Source: Dyadobacter luticola
Lineage (GTDB): Bacteria; Bacteroidota; Bacteroidia; Cytophagales; Spirosomataceae
Length of the DNA: 64,000 nucleotides
Assembly (NCBI RefSeq): GCF_005860805.1
Contig: NZ_VCEJ01000005.1
Location: forward strand, 1 to 64,000
Reading direction: 5' to 3'
The stretch's first letter is position 1; each line of letters begins with the position of its first letter. Below, in pieces: positions 9,116 to 17,636 of this stretch. The position numbers and the translations under genes are program-made. A model generated the notes under the pieces. It saw nothing but the letters and a program-made list of their open reading frames with translations. It did no database searches and was not told the origin of the DNA.

Positions 9116-10621
9116 CTAGCGCAACCGAAGCCGCCGATCCTTCCACTGAGACACAGAAGTTGCCTTCGCCTCATTTTGAATCACTTCTGCGCCCGCCGGA
9201 TTCTTTAAAACAAAGCCGGAAATCAACGCAGCAAGTGCATCCGCATCCTGGTCAGGTATTGGTTTTATCATATCCGGATGGAAATGTTTGGTTACAAAAT
9301 TGGTATCGAAATTTCCTGAGACAAACGCCGGGTGCGTCATCACAAACCTGCAAAACGGCAGCGTCGTCTGCACGCCGGAAATCTGGTACTCGTCGATAGC
9401 CCTTATCATTTTCGCAATCGCCTCATCCCGCGTCTCGCCGTACGTGATCAGTTTGGAGATCATCGGATCGTAATAAATCGGGATATCCATACCCTGTTCA
9501 AAGCCGTCATCCACCCGCACACCGTTTCCATCGGGTTTTACATAAGTATGCAGTTTACCAACGTCGGGTAGAAATCCGTTTGCAGCATCCTCCGCATATA
9601 CCCTTATTTCAATTGAATGTCCTTTGATAGAAAGATCTTCCTGCCGGATCGTAATCGGCTCACCTTCTGCGATGCGGATCATTTGTTTGACCAGATCTAC
9701 GCCCGTAATCTGCTCAGTAACAGGATGCTCCACTTGCAGCCGGGTATTCATTTCCAAAAAATAAAAGTTCTGATTTTCATCCAGAATAAATTCCACGGTA
9801 CCTGCGCCATAATATCCGCACGACCGCGCCACGTCTACCGCACACCGGCCCATTTCTTTGCGAATACCGGCCGTGATGGAAATAGAAGGTGCTTCTTCGA
9901 CGACTTTCTGATGTCGGCGCTGGATAGAACATTCCCTTTCAAAAAGATGGATAATGTTGCCATGCTGGTCTCCCAAAACTTGTATTTCAATGTGTTTGGG
10001 AGAAGTAATGTATTTTTCAATGAAAACCGAGCCGTCGCCGAAAGACGATTGCGCCTCGCTGACCGCCCGGTCCATTTGTTCGTCAAATGTACTTTCCTCT
10101 TCCACCACCCGCATGCCCTTTCCGCCGCCACCGGCACTGGCTTTGATCAAAATCGGGTAGCCGATCGCTGAGGCGATTTTTTTTGCTTCGTCCCGGTCCT
10201 GGATCGCCGAGGCGGTGCCGGGCACCATCGGAATGTTGTAGGCAGCTGCGGCTTGCTTGGCGGCCAGCTTACTGCCCATGATCTCGATCGCTTCCGGCGA
10301 CGGGCCGATGAAAATGAGCCCCGCTTCCTTCACGCTTTTTGCAAACCCGGCATTTTCAGACAAAAAACCGTAACCCGGATGGATCGCATCCACATTCAGC
10401 TGGCGGCATACTTTCAGGATTTTAGCAACATTCAGGTATGACTCAGAGGAAGGCGCAGGTCCGATGCACACGGCCTCGTCGGCATAGCGTACGTGCGGTG
10501 ACCGCCGGTCGGCTTCACTAAAAACCGCAACCGTTTTAATGTTCATTTCGCGGGCGGTGCGCATGATCCGTAAAGCTATTTCGCCCCGGTTTGCTACAAG
10601 TATTTTTTTAATTGAAGGCAT
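9116..10621 (-). CDS. accC: Biotin carboxylase subunit of an acyl-CoA carboxylase
   Basis: This 501-residue protein carboxylates protein-bound biotin using ATP and bicarbonate. It has the N-terminal domain (KILVANRGEIALRIMRTA), the ATP-grasp region with the glycine-rich loop KASAGGGGKGMR, and the biotin carboxylase signature FLEMNTRLQVEHPVTE. It exceeds the usual 445-450-residue AccC by about 50 C-terminal residues and no biotin carrier or carboxyltransferase gene lies beside it. It could therefore belong to acetyl-CoA or propionyl-CoA carboxylase with partners encoded elsewhere. The catalytic family is certain, the complex is not. Confidence 0.88.
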   Translation of the reverse strand: MPSIKKILVANRGEIALRIMRTAREMNIKTVAVFSEADRRSPHVRYADEAVCIGPAPSSESYLNVAKILKVCRQLNVDAIHPGYGFLSENAGFAKSVKEAGLIFIGPSPEAIEIMGSKLAAKQAAAAYNIPMVPGTASAIQDRDEAKKIASAIGYPILIKASAGGGGKGMRVVEEESTFDEQMDRAVSEAQSSFGDGSVFIEKYITSPKHIEIQVLGDQHGNIIHLFERECSIQRRHQKVVEEAPSISITAGIRKEMGRCAVDVARSCGYYGAGTVEFILDENQNFYFLEMNTRLQVEHPVTEQITGVDLVKQMIRIAEGEPITIRQEDLSIKGHSIEIRVYAEDAANGFLPDVGKLHTYVKPDGNGVRVDDGFEQGMDIPIYYDPMISKLITYGETRDEAIAKMIRAIDEYQISGVQTTLPFCRFVMTHPAFVSGNFDTNFVTKHFHPDMIKPIPDQDADALAALISGFVLKNPAGAEVIQNEAKATSVSQWKDRRLRLR

Positions 10622-10751
10622 GAAAGAATGTCACTGATTGGTGTAGAATGCCGGATTTTAGTCCAGATAAAAAGCCGCAGACTTTATTATTTTACTAATT
10701 TACAAACCAGCCCTTCCTGCGCGAAGTATCAATACTAAGCGTAAAATTTTT

Positions 10752-10760
10752 TATTTTTGC
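10752..10760 (+). promoter_or_regulatory. -7 promoter element upstream of the serine palmitoyltransferase-like gene
   Basis: TATTTTTGC matches the Bacteroidota -7 consensus TAnnTTTG exactly and lies 50 bp before the GTG start at 10810. I do not see a clear TTG -33 element at the right distance, so the site is only probable. Confidence 0.45.
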
Positions 10761-10809
10761 ATTTATCTAACATTTGTAAATCATTGTTACCCACATTAAA
10801 TAGAAGAGA

Positions 10810-12078
10810 GTGGATATTTTCGAGAAACTGCGCAATAACTCCGGCCCGATAGGAACTCCGGCTAAAATGCTGAATAGCCATCATTATTTTTCATTCCCGA
10901 TGCTGGAAGGAGAGCTGGGGCCGCGCATGAGGTTTATGGGACGTGAGGTGTTGAACTGGAGTCTGAATAATTACCTGGGGCTTGCCAATCACCCAGAAGT
11001 ACGTCAGGCGGATGCGGAAGCGGCTGCCAAGTGGGGGCTGGCTTATCCGATGGGCGCCCGCATGATGTCGGGAAATTCGACCCTGCATGAGGTTTTTGAA
11101 AAAGAGCTGGCAGAGTTTGTTGGTAAAAAAGACGCCTTTTTGCTCAATTACGGCTATCAGGGCATTATGTCCGCCATAGAATGTCTCTGCGACCACCGCG
11201 ATGTAATCGTATATGACGCCGAATCCCACGCTTGTCTGATCGATGGAATCCGTTTGCACAAAGCGAAAATGGGGGAGTATTACAAGTTCAACCATAATGA
11301 TATGGTGAGCCTGGAAAAAAACCTGATCCGGGCGACGAAACTTGCGAACGAAAAAGGCGGAGGCGTGCTGGTGATCACAGAAGGTGTATTTGGCATGTCG
11401 GGCAAGGTAGGTGATCTGAAAGCGATCGTTGAGCTGAAAAAGAAATATGAATTCCGCCTGATGGTGGACGATGCGCACGGTTTTGGAACTATGGGCGAGA
11501 CTGGCGCCGGGGTAGGTGAAATGCTGGGCGTGCAGAAAGAAGTGGATCTTTATTTCTCCACTTTTGCTAAATCCATGGCAGCTATCGGAGCATTTATCGC
11601 TTCCGATGATCCCGAAATCATTATGTTCCTGAAATATAACATGCGCTCACAAACCTACGCGAAGGCGCTTCCGATGCCATACGTGGAAGGTTGCCGCAAA
11701 CGGCTGGAAATGGTGAAGAGCATGCCGGAACTTCGTGCCAAGCTTTGGGAGAATGTAAAGGCCATGCAAGATGGTCTGCGCGGACGCGGTTTCAACATTG
11801 GTGAAACCGAATCGCCGGTAACACCTGTTTTTCTTCACAGTGAAGGTGGTGTACCCGAGGTTACGAGAATGGTGAGGGACCTTCGTGAAAACATGGGTGT
11901 TTTCTGCTCGATCGTGGTTTACCCGGTTGTTCCAAAAGGCCAGATCATGCTCCGGATCATCCCGACGGCGGCGCATACACTGGAAGATGTGGAATATACA
12001 TTGAACGCATTTACTACCCTCGCGGACAAATTAAAGAACCGCGTTTACCAAATCGACGACGTTCAGGAAGTGGTATAA
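10810..12078 (+). CDS. Serine palmitoyltransferase-like alpha-oxoamine synthase
   Basis: This PLP enzyme of 422 residues belongs to the KBL/BioF/SPT family. It has LNWSLNNYLGLANHPEV near the N-terminus, VDDAHGFGTMG as the PLP-stacking and Asp region, and TFAKSMAAIG holding the Schiff-base Lys254. The close match to the Bacteroidota SPT pattern supports condensation of serine with an acyl-CoA, the first step of sphingolipid synthesis; other alpha-oxoamine synthases remain possible. The start is a GTG at 10810, because the family N-terminus xDIFEKLRNN begins exactly there and the next ATG is 18 codons inside. Confidence 0.85.
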   Translation: MDIFEKLRNNSGPIGTPAKMLNSHHYFSFPMLEGELGPRMRFMGREVLNWSLNNYLGLANHPEVRQADAEAAAKWGLAYPMGARMMSGNSTLHEVFEKELAEFVGKKDAFLLNYGYQGIMSAIECLCDHRDVIVYDAESHACLIDGIRLHKAKMGEYYKFNHNDMVSLEKNLIRATKLANEKGGGVLVITEGVFGMSGKVGDLKAIVELKKKYEFRLMVDDAHGFGTMGETGAGVGEMLGVQKEVDLYFSTFAKSMAAIGAFIASDDPEIIMFLKYNMRSQTYAKALPMPYVEGCRKRLEMVKSMPELRAKLWENVKAMQDGLRGRGFNIGETESPVTPVFLHSEGGVPEVTRMVRDLRENMGVFCSIVVYPVVPKGQIMLRIIPTAAHTLEDVEYTLNAFTTLADKLKNRVYQIDDVQEVV

Positions 12079-12102
12079 TAAGTAGAAATACGCATTATTT
12101 GC

Positions 12103-12140
12103 AAAAGGAGGGCATTTTCAAAAAATGTCCTCCTTTTTTA
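12103..12140 (+). terminator. Intrinsic terminator after the SPT-like gene
   Basis: AAAAGGAGGGCATT and AATGTCCTCCTTTT form a stem with one G-T pair, followed by a T run, starting 24 bases after the stop codon. Confidence 0.85.
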
Positions 12141-12340
12141 TTGGTTGTTTAAGCAAATTTCTAAATCGTATAACTTATTGATTAGCAAGTATTTATCCGT
12201 TTGCAAGTAAATAATTGTATTTTAGGAGTGTTTTTTTTTGTTTTTTGGGTTGCTAAAATATTTTTAATTGTTAAATTTCGGTCATAACATGCGTTTTTAG
12301 CGCATTTGAGGCATTTTTCAACTAAAAAACTAAAGAAAAC

Positions 12341-12520
12341 ATGGCAAGATTTGATGAAGTAAAAGATTTGATCCTTTCGCTTGAGGGCGACTTCGATAAG
12401 TTCTATTCAAAAGGTAATCAAGCAGCAGGAACACGTGTACGTAAAGGTATGCAGGACCTTAAAACGTTAGCTCAGGATATTCGCTCAGAAGTTCAGAACA
12501 AAAAGAACACAGGCGAGTAA
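12341..12520 (+). CDS. Histone H1-like / Hc1-type small protein
   Basis: A 59-residue ORF starts MARFDEVKDLILSLEGDFDK and ends in a Lys-rich tail (EVQNKKNTGE). It matches the short Hc1-like protein (PF07432) found widely in Bacteroidota. Unlike chlamydial Hc1 it lacks the long basic tail, so nucleoid binding is inferred from the family name only. It is preceded by an AT-rich stretch from about 12165 to 12275 that probably holds its promoter, and followed directly by a strong terminator, so it is a single-gene transcript. Confidence 0.85.
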   Translation: MARFDEVKDLILSLEGDFDKFYSKGNQAAGTRVRKGMQDLKTLAQDIRSEVQNKKNTGE

Positions 12521-12543
12521 TAAGAAGCACACAAAAAATTTTT

Positions 12544-12577
12544 GGGGACGGATCGCAAATCCGTCCCCATTTTTTTT
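12544..12577 (+). terminator. Intrinsic terminator after the histone-like gene
   Basis: A perfect 9-bp stem GGGGACGGA / TCCGTCCCC with a 7-base loop is followed by A and eight T residues. The T run overlaps the last codons of the convergent MaoC gene. Confidence 0.92.
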
Positions 12578-12989
12578 AGAATTTCTCTTTGTTGATCATT
12601 GTGGCCACTCCCCGCGTCGTCACTTTGTTGGTCGTGACATCCACAAGCTCGGTGGAAATATCGGCAGAATGCTTCTCTGCATTGATTGCCAGGATTTTGA
12701 AAACAGCTTTATAATCGGTTTCTACGAACATAGGCCTTAAAAATTCCAGCGTTTGCTTTACATAAATCGATCCGTAACCCGGAAACTGCGTCCCCAGTAC
12801 TTTCGTGAATACCGTAGCGCCTAACATTCCGTGAATGATGGGGCGCTTGAATGATGTCGTGGCCGCATATTCGGCGTCGAGGTGGATCGGGTTGTTGTCG
12901 CCGGTCAGGTCAGCGAAACTTTGCACTTCACTTTGGGTAAACCGGAATGCGTACTCAAATGTCGCATCGACAGTAGCTTCTATTTGCAT
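12576..12989 (-). CDS. MaoC family hot-dog dehydratase
   Basis: This 137-residue protein is a single hot-dog domain of the (R)-specific enoyl-CoA hydratase type. The catalytic segment DLTGDNNPIHLD at about residues 27-38 contains the Asp and His of the family, and RPIIHGML is the second family signature. Such enzymes hydrate trans-2-enoyl-CoA to the (R)-3-hydroxyacyl-CoA. No fatty-acid gene is adjacent, and the exact acyl substrate is unknown. Confidence 0.85.
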   Translation of the reverse strand: MQIEATVDATFEYAFRFTQSEVQSFADLTGDNNPIHLDAEYAATTSFKRPIIHGMLGATVFTKVLGTQFPGYGSIYVKQTLEFLRPMFVETDYKAVFKILAINAEKHSADISTELVDVTTNKVTTRGVATMINKEKF

Positions 12990-13008
12990 AAGGATGAGGT
13001 TTTAAAAC

Positions 13009-13040
13009 AAAGGAAGCCGCCCACCCGGACGACTTCCTTT
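13009..13040 (-). terminator. Intrinsic terminator after hpf
   Basis: AAAGGAAG (13009-13016) and CTTCCTTT (13033-13040) form a stem with additional inner pairing. On the minus strand it is followed by TGTTTT. It begins 18 bases after the hpf stop and lies just before the MaoC gene. Confidence 0.7.
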
Positions 13041-13058
13041 ATTCTATATATATGGATT

Positions 13059-13430
13059 TTATTCTTCGGTTTCTTCTGCCAGAACGATGATGCCATCAGC
13101 TTCTCCATCCGTCACTTTCGGCGCCTTGGCATTGTTACGCTTATCTTTAAACTTCTTAACCTGCATTTTTAACGTATCTACCGCGAGATCAGTCGCTTCT
13201 TCAAATGTAGTCCCCTGCTCTCTCACGAACATGGTACCACCGGGCACATATAATTTTACTTCAAGTAACTTCGTATGCGCCTTGGCATTTTCACTTTTAT
13301 CGAGCTTAAGGAATACCTCCCCACTAGTGATGCGATCATAAAATGTGTCCAGTTTATCTAGTTTCTGCTGAATAAAATTCAGGAGTTTGGGATCGGCATC
13401 AAAATGAATTGCTTGCATCTGCAGTCTCAT
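13059..13430 (-). CDS. hpf: Ribosome hibernation-promoting factor, HPF/YfiA family
   Basis: This 123-residue protein binds the 30S subunit and silences ribosomes in slow growth. It has the S30AE fold pattern: MRLQMQAIHFDADPKLLNFI, then LDKLDTFYDRI, then EVKLYVPGGTMFVREQGTTF. It is the short form, lacking the dimerising C-terminal domain of long HPF, and ends in an acidic tail. I start it at the ATG at 13430 rather than the GTG two codons upstream, because family members begin MxLQMxxIHFDAD. Confidence 0.88.
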   Translation of the reverse strand: MRLQMQAIHFDADPKLLNFIQQKLDKLDTFYDRITSGEVFLKLDKSENAKAHTKLLEVKLYVPGGTMFVREQGTTFEEATDLAVDTLKMQVKKFKDKRNNAKAPKVTDGEADGIIVLAEETEE

Positions 13431-13660
13431 AAGCACATTGTTTTAAGGTAAAACATAATTCTAAACCGCAACTTACAATATTTATGCCCAGGCCAGATCG
13501 TACTTGGAATCCTTATATAAATAACAATTCCGAAGCAGCTGACAGGGGCAGTTCTTGCTGCTACGGTAAATTAAATAAAGAGAAATATTAACCTAATGTC
13601 AAGTAAATCGAATTGTTTTTACACACATTTGTCGCACTTCCTCCTATATCACGCTGTCGT

Positions 13661-13963
13661 TTATGCTTCTTCCAGTAGTGTCCTGAAAGACACATATTTT
13701 CCGTTAAAAAGTTCGTGGTGACGCTCCTGAAAATCAGCCTGATAGCCGGTTTGATAAGCCAGAAAATCCTCCATCGTCAGGAAGGAAAATTGCGTAGTAT
13801 AAGTCGAGCCTTCGTTGTCAATTTCGGTTAAAAGTCTCAGTAATTTACATTCGTTCGGGATACCTGTTTCGAGGATCGCGGGAATGTGGATTTGTTTCAT
13901 ATAATGCAGCCAATCCTTCTCAGCATCGTAGCTAATGTTGACTGTAATGTTGTAGATGATCAT
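13661..13963 (-). CDS. DUF4286 family protein
   Basis: This 100-residue protein begins MIIYNITVNISYDAEKDWLH and matches the DUF4286 pattern, small ferredoxin-like-fold proteins common in Bacteroidota with no known function. The length is typical. It is divergent from the membrane gene at 14108 and has no obvious operon partner. Confidence 0.8.
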   Translation of the reverse strand: MIIYNITVNISYDAEKDWLHYMKQIHIPAILETGIPNECKLLRLLTEIDNEGSTYTTQFSFLTMEDFLAYQTGYQADFQERHHELFNGKYVSFRTLLEEA

Positions 13964-14107
13964 TTTACGCGTGTTGATTTTACTGTCGGGACAAATATCC
14001 GGTTAATATTTCAGATTCGGCCGAAACTTTCCAAAGCTGTCTTGGGCGGCGGTAGAATGCGCCTTACATTTGCATGCTTGTATATATTCACCATAATTTT
14101 ATCCGAT

Positions 14108-14527
14108 ATGAATATTCTTTTGCGTGCCCACTCCGGTCTCCGGTATGTTGTTCTGGCACTTTTGATTGCGGCTATTTTTGCGGCTTACTCCAACTGGCAG
14201 AAAGGCAAAGATGGCGACAGCAAATTGTATCTTTTTGCCATGATCGCCACGCATACCCAGCTGCTGATCGGGCTGATCCTGTATTTCATGAGCCCCAAAG
14301 TAAATTTCAGTGAATTGAAAGTGCCGGTTTTCAGATTTTATTCCATCGAGCACGTGCTGATGATGGTGATCGCAATCGTCCTGATCACCATCGGAAGGTC
14401 AAGATCCAAGAAGTTGTATGGCGCAGACAAGCACCGGACAGTGCTTTACTTTTACGCGATGGCGTTGATTATCATTCTCGTAGCGATTCCCTGGCCTTTC
14501 AGGAATCTGGGAGCAGCCTGGTTTTAA
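14108..14527 (+). CDS. Four-helix membrane protein, cytochrome-b-like
   Basis: This 139-residue inner-membrane protein has four predicted hydrophobic helices. Histidines lie in AHSGLRY near the N-terminus, ATHTQL at the second helix and IEHVLM at the third, so two could ligate heme; the family is often named cytochrome B in Bacteroidota, but heme binding is unproven here. I use the ATG at 14108, since the longer in-frame ORF from 13886 would add 74 residues lacking a membrane-protein pattern and crossing the divergent promoter region. Confidence 0.65.
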   Translation: MNILLRAHSGLRYVVLALLIAAIFAAYSNWQKGKDGDSKLYLFAMIATHTQLLIGLILYFMSPKVNFSELKVPVFRFYSIEHVLMMVIAIVLITIGRSRSKKLYGADKHRTVLYFYAMALIIILVAIPWPFRNLGAAWF

Positions 14528-14535
14528 AATATCCG

Positions 14536-14580
14536 CTGCCGGTTTTCGATCCATGTTCGGAAGCCGGCAGTTTTCTTTTT
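14536..14580 (+). terminator. Intrinsic terminator between convergent genes
   Basis: CTGCCGG (14536-14542) and CCGGCAG (14564-14570) form a 7-bp stem followed by TTTTCTTTTT, which runs into the stop codon of cysM. Confidence 0.75.
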
Positions 14581-15451
14581 AGCTGAATAAGTCGCTGGAT
14601 AAGTAACGGTCGCCACGGTCGCAGACGATGAAAACGATCACACCCTCGGTCAGCTCTTTGGCCAGTTCCACAGCCGCCCAGGCCGCGCCGCCACTGCTCA
14701 TACCGGCAAAAATCGCCTCTTCCCTAGCCAGCTTCCGCGTCGTCATCGTCGCATTTTCCTGCGAAACTTCTATCACACGGTCCACGCGCTCTTTTTCGAA
14801 AATTTTTGGGAGATATTCCGTCGGCCATTTGCGGATACCCGGAATGCTCGATCCGTCATTCGGCTGGCAGCCAACGATTTGAATGTTGTTATTCTGTTCT
14901 TTCAAAAAGCGTGATACTCCCATAATGGTACCCGTAGTGCCCATTGAAGAAACAAAATGCGTGACTTTCTGATGGGTATCTCTGAAAATTTCAGGGCCGG
15001 TTGTCCGGTAATGTGCTTTCCAGTTGTCGGGATTGGCAAACTGGTTTAACATAAAATATTCTCCACCTGCCGCTCTTTCATCTGCATAATCCCGCGCACT
15101 TTCCATGGTTTCGGTCAAAATCACTTTTGCACCATACGCTTCCATCGTCAGCACCCGCTCCTTGGTGGAGCTCTGCGGCATAATGAGCTCAATGTCAATG
15201 TCAAACAACCGGGCAATCATCGCCAGGGCAATACCTGTATTTCCACTCGTCGCCTCGATCAGCTTCATCCCCGGCTTGATCTCGCCCCGCTCCAAAGCGC
15301 CCTTGATCATGCTGTAAGCCGCGCGGTCTTTCACACTTCCGCCAGGATTATTACCTTCCAGCTTTCCATAAATCTGTACTCTGGGATTGGGATTGAGTTT
15401 TTTTAATTCGACAAGCGGCGTATTACCGACCAGATCAAGCAGTGAGGACAT
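14579..15451 (-). CDS. cysM: Cysteine synthase B (O-acetylserine sulfhydrylase)
   Basis: This 290-residue PLP enzyme makes cysteine from O-acetylserine and sulfide or thiosulfate. It begins LLDLVGNTPLVELKKL, has the Schiff-base lysine in NNPGGSVKDRAA, the substrate loop EATSGNTGIALA and the PLP phosphate loop segment SSMGTTGTIMG. The stretch GSSIPGIRKWPTEYLPKIF is characteristic of CysM rather than CysK. The length is slightly short but all motifs are present. It has no sulfur-assimilation neighbours, although a sulfite oxidase lies at 24371. Confidence 0.88.
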   Translation of the reverse strand: MSSLLDLVGNTPLVELKKLNPNPRVQIYGKLEGNNPGGSVKDRAAYSMIKGALERGEIKPGMKLIEATSGNTGIALAMIARLFDIDIELIMPQSSTKERVLTMEAYGAKVILTETMESARDYADERAAGGEYFMLNQFANPDNWKAHYRTTGPEIFRDTHQKVTHFVSSMGTTGTIMGVSRFLKEQNNNIQIVGCQPNDGSSIPGIRKWPTEYLPKIFEKERVDRVIEVSQENATMTTRKLAREEAIFAGMSSGGAAWAAVELAKELTEGVIVFIVCDRGDRYLSSDLFS

Positions 15452-15541
15452 TGGACATTAATTCTTGTTGCAGGGATTTAACACCAGAAAAGTGCGAATA
15501 GTTACTCTACTCAACTGGTAGGCTGCAAATATATAGGTTAA

Positions 15542-16753
15542 TTACTTTGTCGAAGTAAAAAACGTCAATGTACCCGCCAGAAACGTCACGATCGAAGACG
15601 GGTGGTCACCGCCGGGAACCGTGATCAGCTGCACATCCGCTGCGCCCGCACCTTTCATATAGTCGTAGGCATTTTTTGAATTAAAATAAAAAACCAGCTT
15701 ATCGGCATCTCCATGGAAGAGTCGCGTAGGGGTTTTGGGCTTGAATTTATACACATCATTATCCCCGATCGCATCTACAAAACCTTTGTCTGCGCCACTA
15801 TTTAATGCGGTTTTGAACGAATCATTCAGGATGGTATTGAAACTCTGATTGATTGGAATGTTGAAACTCGCATTCGTGACAGCGGTTGCAAAAGGCTCTT
15901 TGAAGTAATAGGAAGCCGGTTTATTTAACTTATAAATCCGGTCGTAAGTCAATAAAACCCAGAGATAGAGCTGATTGTAAGAAGAAATCCCATGCGTCGG
16001 GCTGTTGATAATGTATTCCATAAAAGCCGTTTTATCATAAGCACCTGCGCCGCAGCTCGACGCCCGCAGGTTAAATTCAGTCGAAGCCTCTTCCTCAATT
16101 TTCCTTTGCAAACTCATCGTCGCATATCCGCCTTCCGAGTAACCGGCCACGTACAATTTTTCATCCCACTTCACGGCCGTTTGTTTCTTCAAAAATTCCT
16201 TCGCAGCCCGCAGCATATCCAATGTAGAGGAAGCAAGGCTTGCGCGGTGCTCATAGGGATGCGGCAAATCTTTGGAAGCGCCGTAACCAATGTAGTCCGG
16301 ATAAGCGATAATGTAGCCCATCGCGCCAAATAAAGAGCCGAAAGAAGCCGCTTCGGAATCATCGCTGAAATTGGAAGGCGCCGAGGCATCATTGCGGATA
16401 GTACCATGCTGTACGCTGATCATCGAAATCGGCTGGTCGGTAGCAGGCAGAATTAAAGCACCGGATGCTACGATATCAGTACCGTCTGTATTTTTTGTAT
16501 TGTAAGTAATCTTGTACACCTTCACGCCATTTCGCACATAAGCTGCCAGCAGCGGGTTTAATGCGTTGGCTTTCTGAGTAATATCTTCTTTTGAAAGCTC
16601 TTTGATGACGCTGCTTTCTTTGAGATACTTGTCTTCCTCAACCGGTTCAACCGGAGTTGGATTATCCGTTTTACAGGCATTGAAGACAGAAATGCTCCAA
16701 AAAAGCAGGAAGAAGTATTTTTTTAAATGAGAAAGGGAAGTAAATTTTTGCAT
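15542..16753 (-). CDS. Secreted alpha/beta hydrolase lipoprotein (lipase-like)
   Basis: This 403-residue protein has an N-terminal hydrophobic segment ending in VFNAC, a probable lipobox, followed by an acidic Pro-rich linker. The nucleophile elbow is VAGYSEGGYA, an acid candidate lies in FHGDADKLV, and the C-terminal His is in VPGGDHPSS. The organisation is that of secreted lipases and cinnamoyl-type esterases of the alpha/beta fold. The substrate is unknown. It is likely anchored to the cell envelope by lipid. Confidence 0.75.
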   Translation of the reverse strand: MQKFTSLSHLKKYFFLLFWSISVFNACKTDNPTPVEPVEEDKYLKESSVIKELSKEDITQKANALNPLLAAYVRNGVKVYKITYNTKNTDGTDIVASGALILPATDQPISMISVQHGTIRNDASAPSNFSDDSEAASFGSLFGAMGYIIAYPDYIGYGASKDLPHPYEHRASLASSTLDMLRAAKEFLKKQTAVKWDEKLYVAGYSEGGYATMSLQRKIEEEASTEFNLRASSCGAGAYDKTAFMEYIINSPTHGISSYNQLYLWVLLTYDRIYKLNKPASYYFKEPFATAVTNASFNIPINQSFNTILNDSFKTALNSGADKGFVDAIGDNDVYKFKPKTPTRLFHGDADKLVFYFNSKNAYDYMKGAGAADVQLITVPGGDHPSSIVTFLAGTLTFFTSTK

Positions 16754-16764
16754 AGGATCAAAAT

Positions 16765-16810
16765 AAACAAGTCAGCGTTCCAGGATACATAACGAACGCT
16801 GACCTGTTTT
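16765..16810 (-). terminator. Intrinsic terminator after the alpha/beta hydrolase gene
   Basis: GTCAGCGTTC (16771-16780) and GAACGCTGAC (16794-16803) form a perfect 10-bp stem, extended by flanking A/T pairs. On the minus strand it is followed by TTGTTTATTTT. It lies 28 bases after the stop at 16838 and just upstream of the 16753 gene start. Confidence 0.82.
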
Positions 16811-16837
16811 CGATTGCGGTTTGAAATTATTTATTGC

Positions 16838-17569
16838 CTAAATTTTACTCATATACCAATTGATCATCCGCGCGGTGGCATCCGGCCGCTCCACCATCCC
16901 CATGTGCCCGGCCTCGGCGAGAATAAATGGATAACTCTGCTTCGGAAACTCGGAGAGACCGATCAAACTTTCAAAAGGTATGAGTTTGTCCTGCATACCG
17001 ATGATAAAGAGTACCGGAAAAGGTAATGTTTGCAAAACGGCCGTCCGGTCGGGGCGGTTGCGCATGGCCATCATTCCTGCAATCAGCGCATCGGCCGGAA
17101 GCTTGCTGTACTGCGCAATATGTGCCGGAAGCTTATCTGGGTAGAGTTCTTTAAACCGGTCCCCATACATATTGGCAGCGGTATTTTTGATAAAAGATGC
17201 ACTTCCGTGATTTCTCAGCAGCTCCGCCATTTTGTTGCGCTGCTCCTTTTTGGCTTCGTCGTCGGCGTAGGCTGTGGAGTGAAAAAGGCCGAAGCCTTCC
17301 AGCATATCCGGGTATTTTTCTGCAAATGCCAGCGCAATGTATCCGCCCATCGAGTGGCCGATCAGGGTGAATTTATGAATGTTGGCATTCGTCAGAAGGC
17401 GGTGCAGTTCGTCGGCATAATCTTCAATCGACTGGCAGTTGGTGAAGAGTGAAAGGTTGGGCCGGATGATGGTAAAGTACTCATTCAGAGCCGCGTCGAG
17501 GCTATCCCAAATCGTATCATCTACGCCATGCCCATGTAGCAGGACTAATGTTTTCCGGTGTAAATTCAT
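16838..17569 (-). CDS. Alpha/beta fold hydrolase
   Basis: This cytoplasmic protein of 243 residues carries the oxyanion motif LLHGHGVDDTIW, the nucleophile elbow GHSMGGYIAL, an acid residue in GMQDKLIPFE and the triad His in EAGHMGMVE. This is the standard layout of small carboxylesterase or haloperoxidase-like hydrolases. It lies 67 bp downstream of fadD on the same strand, so co-transcription is possible. The substrate cannot be predicted. Confidence 0.82.
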   Translation of the reverse strand: MNLHRKTLVLLHGHGVDDTIWDSLDAALNEYFTIIRPNLSLFTNCQSIEDYADELHRLLTNANIHKFTLIGHSMGGYIALAFAEKYPDMLEGFGLFHSTAYADDEAKKEQRNKMAELLRNHGSASFIKNTAANMYGDRFKELYPDKLPAHIAQYSKLPADALIAGMMAMRNRPDRTAVLQTLPFPVLFIIGMQDKLIPFESLIGLSEFPKQSYPFILAEAGHMGMVERPDATARMINWYMSKI

Positions 17570-17636
17570 ATATTTTCGCTTTCAAAGTTGAGAACTTGTT
17601 CGGCTAAATATACATAAACCTGCTGCCAGTTGGGCG

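Noticed and set aside
13886-14107. N-terminal extension of the cytochrome-b-like gene
   Set aside because: It extends into the divergent DUF4286 gene and adds no transmembrane or conserved sequence.
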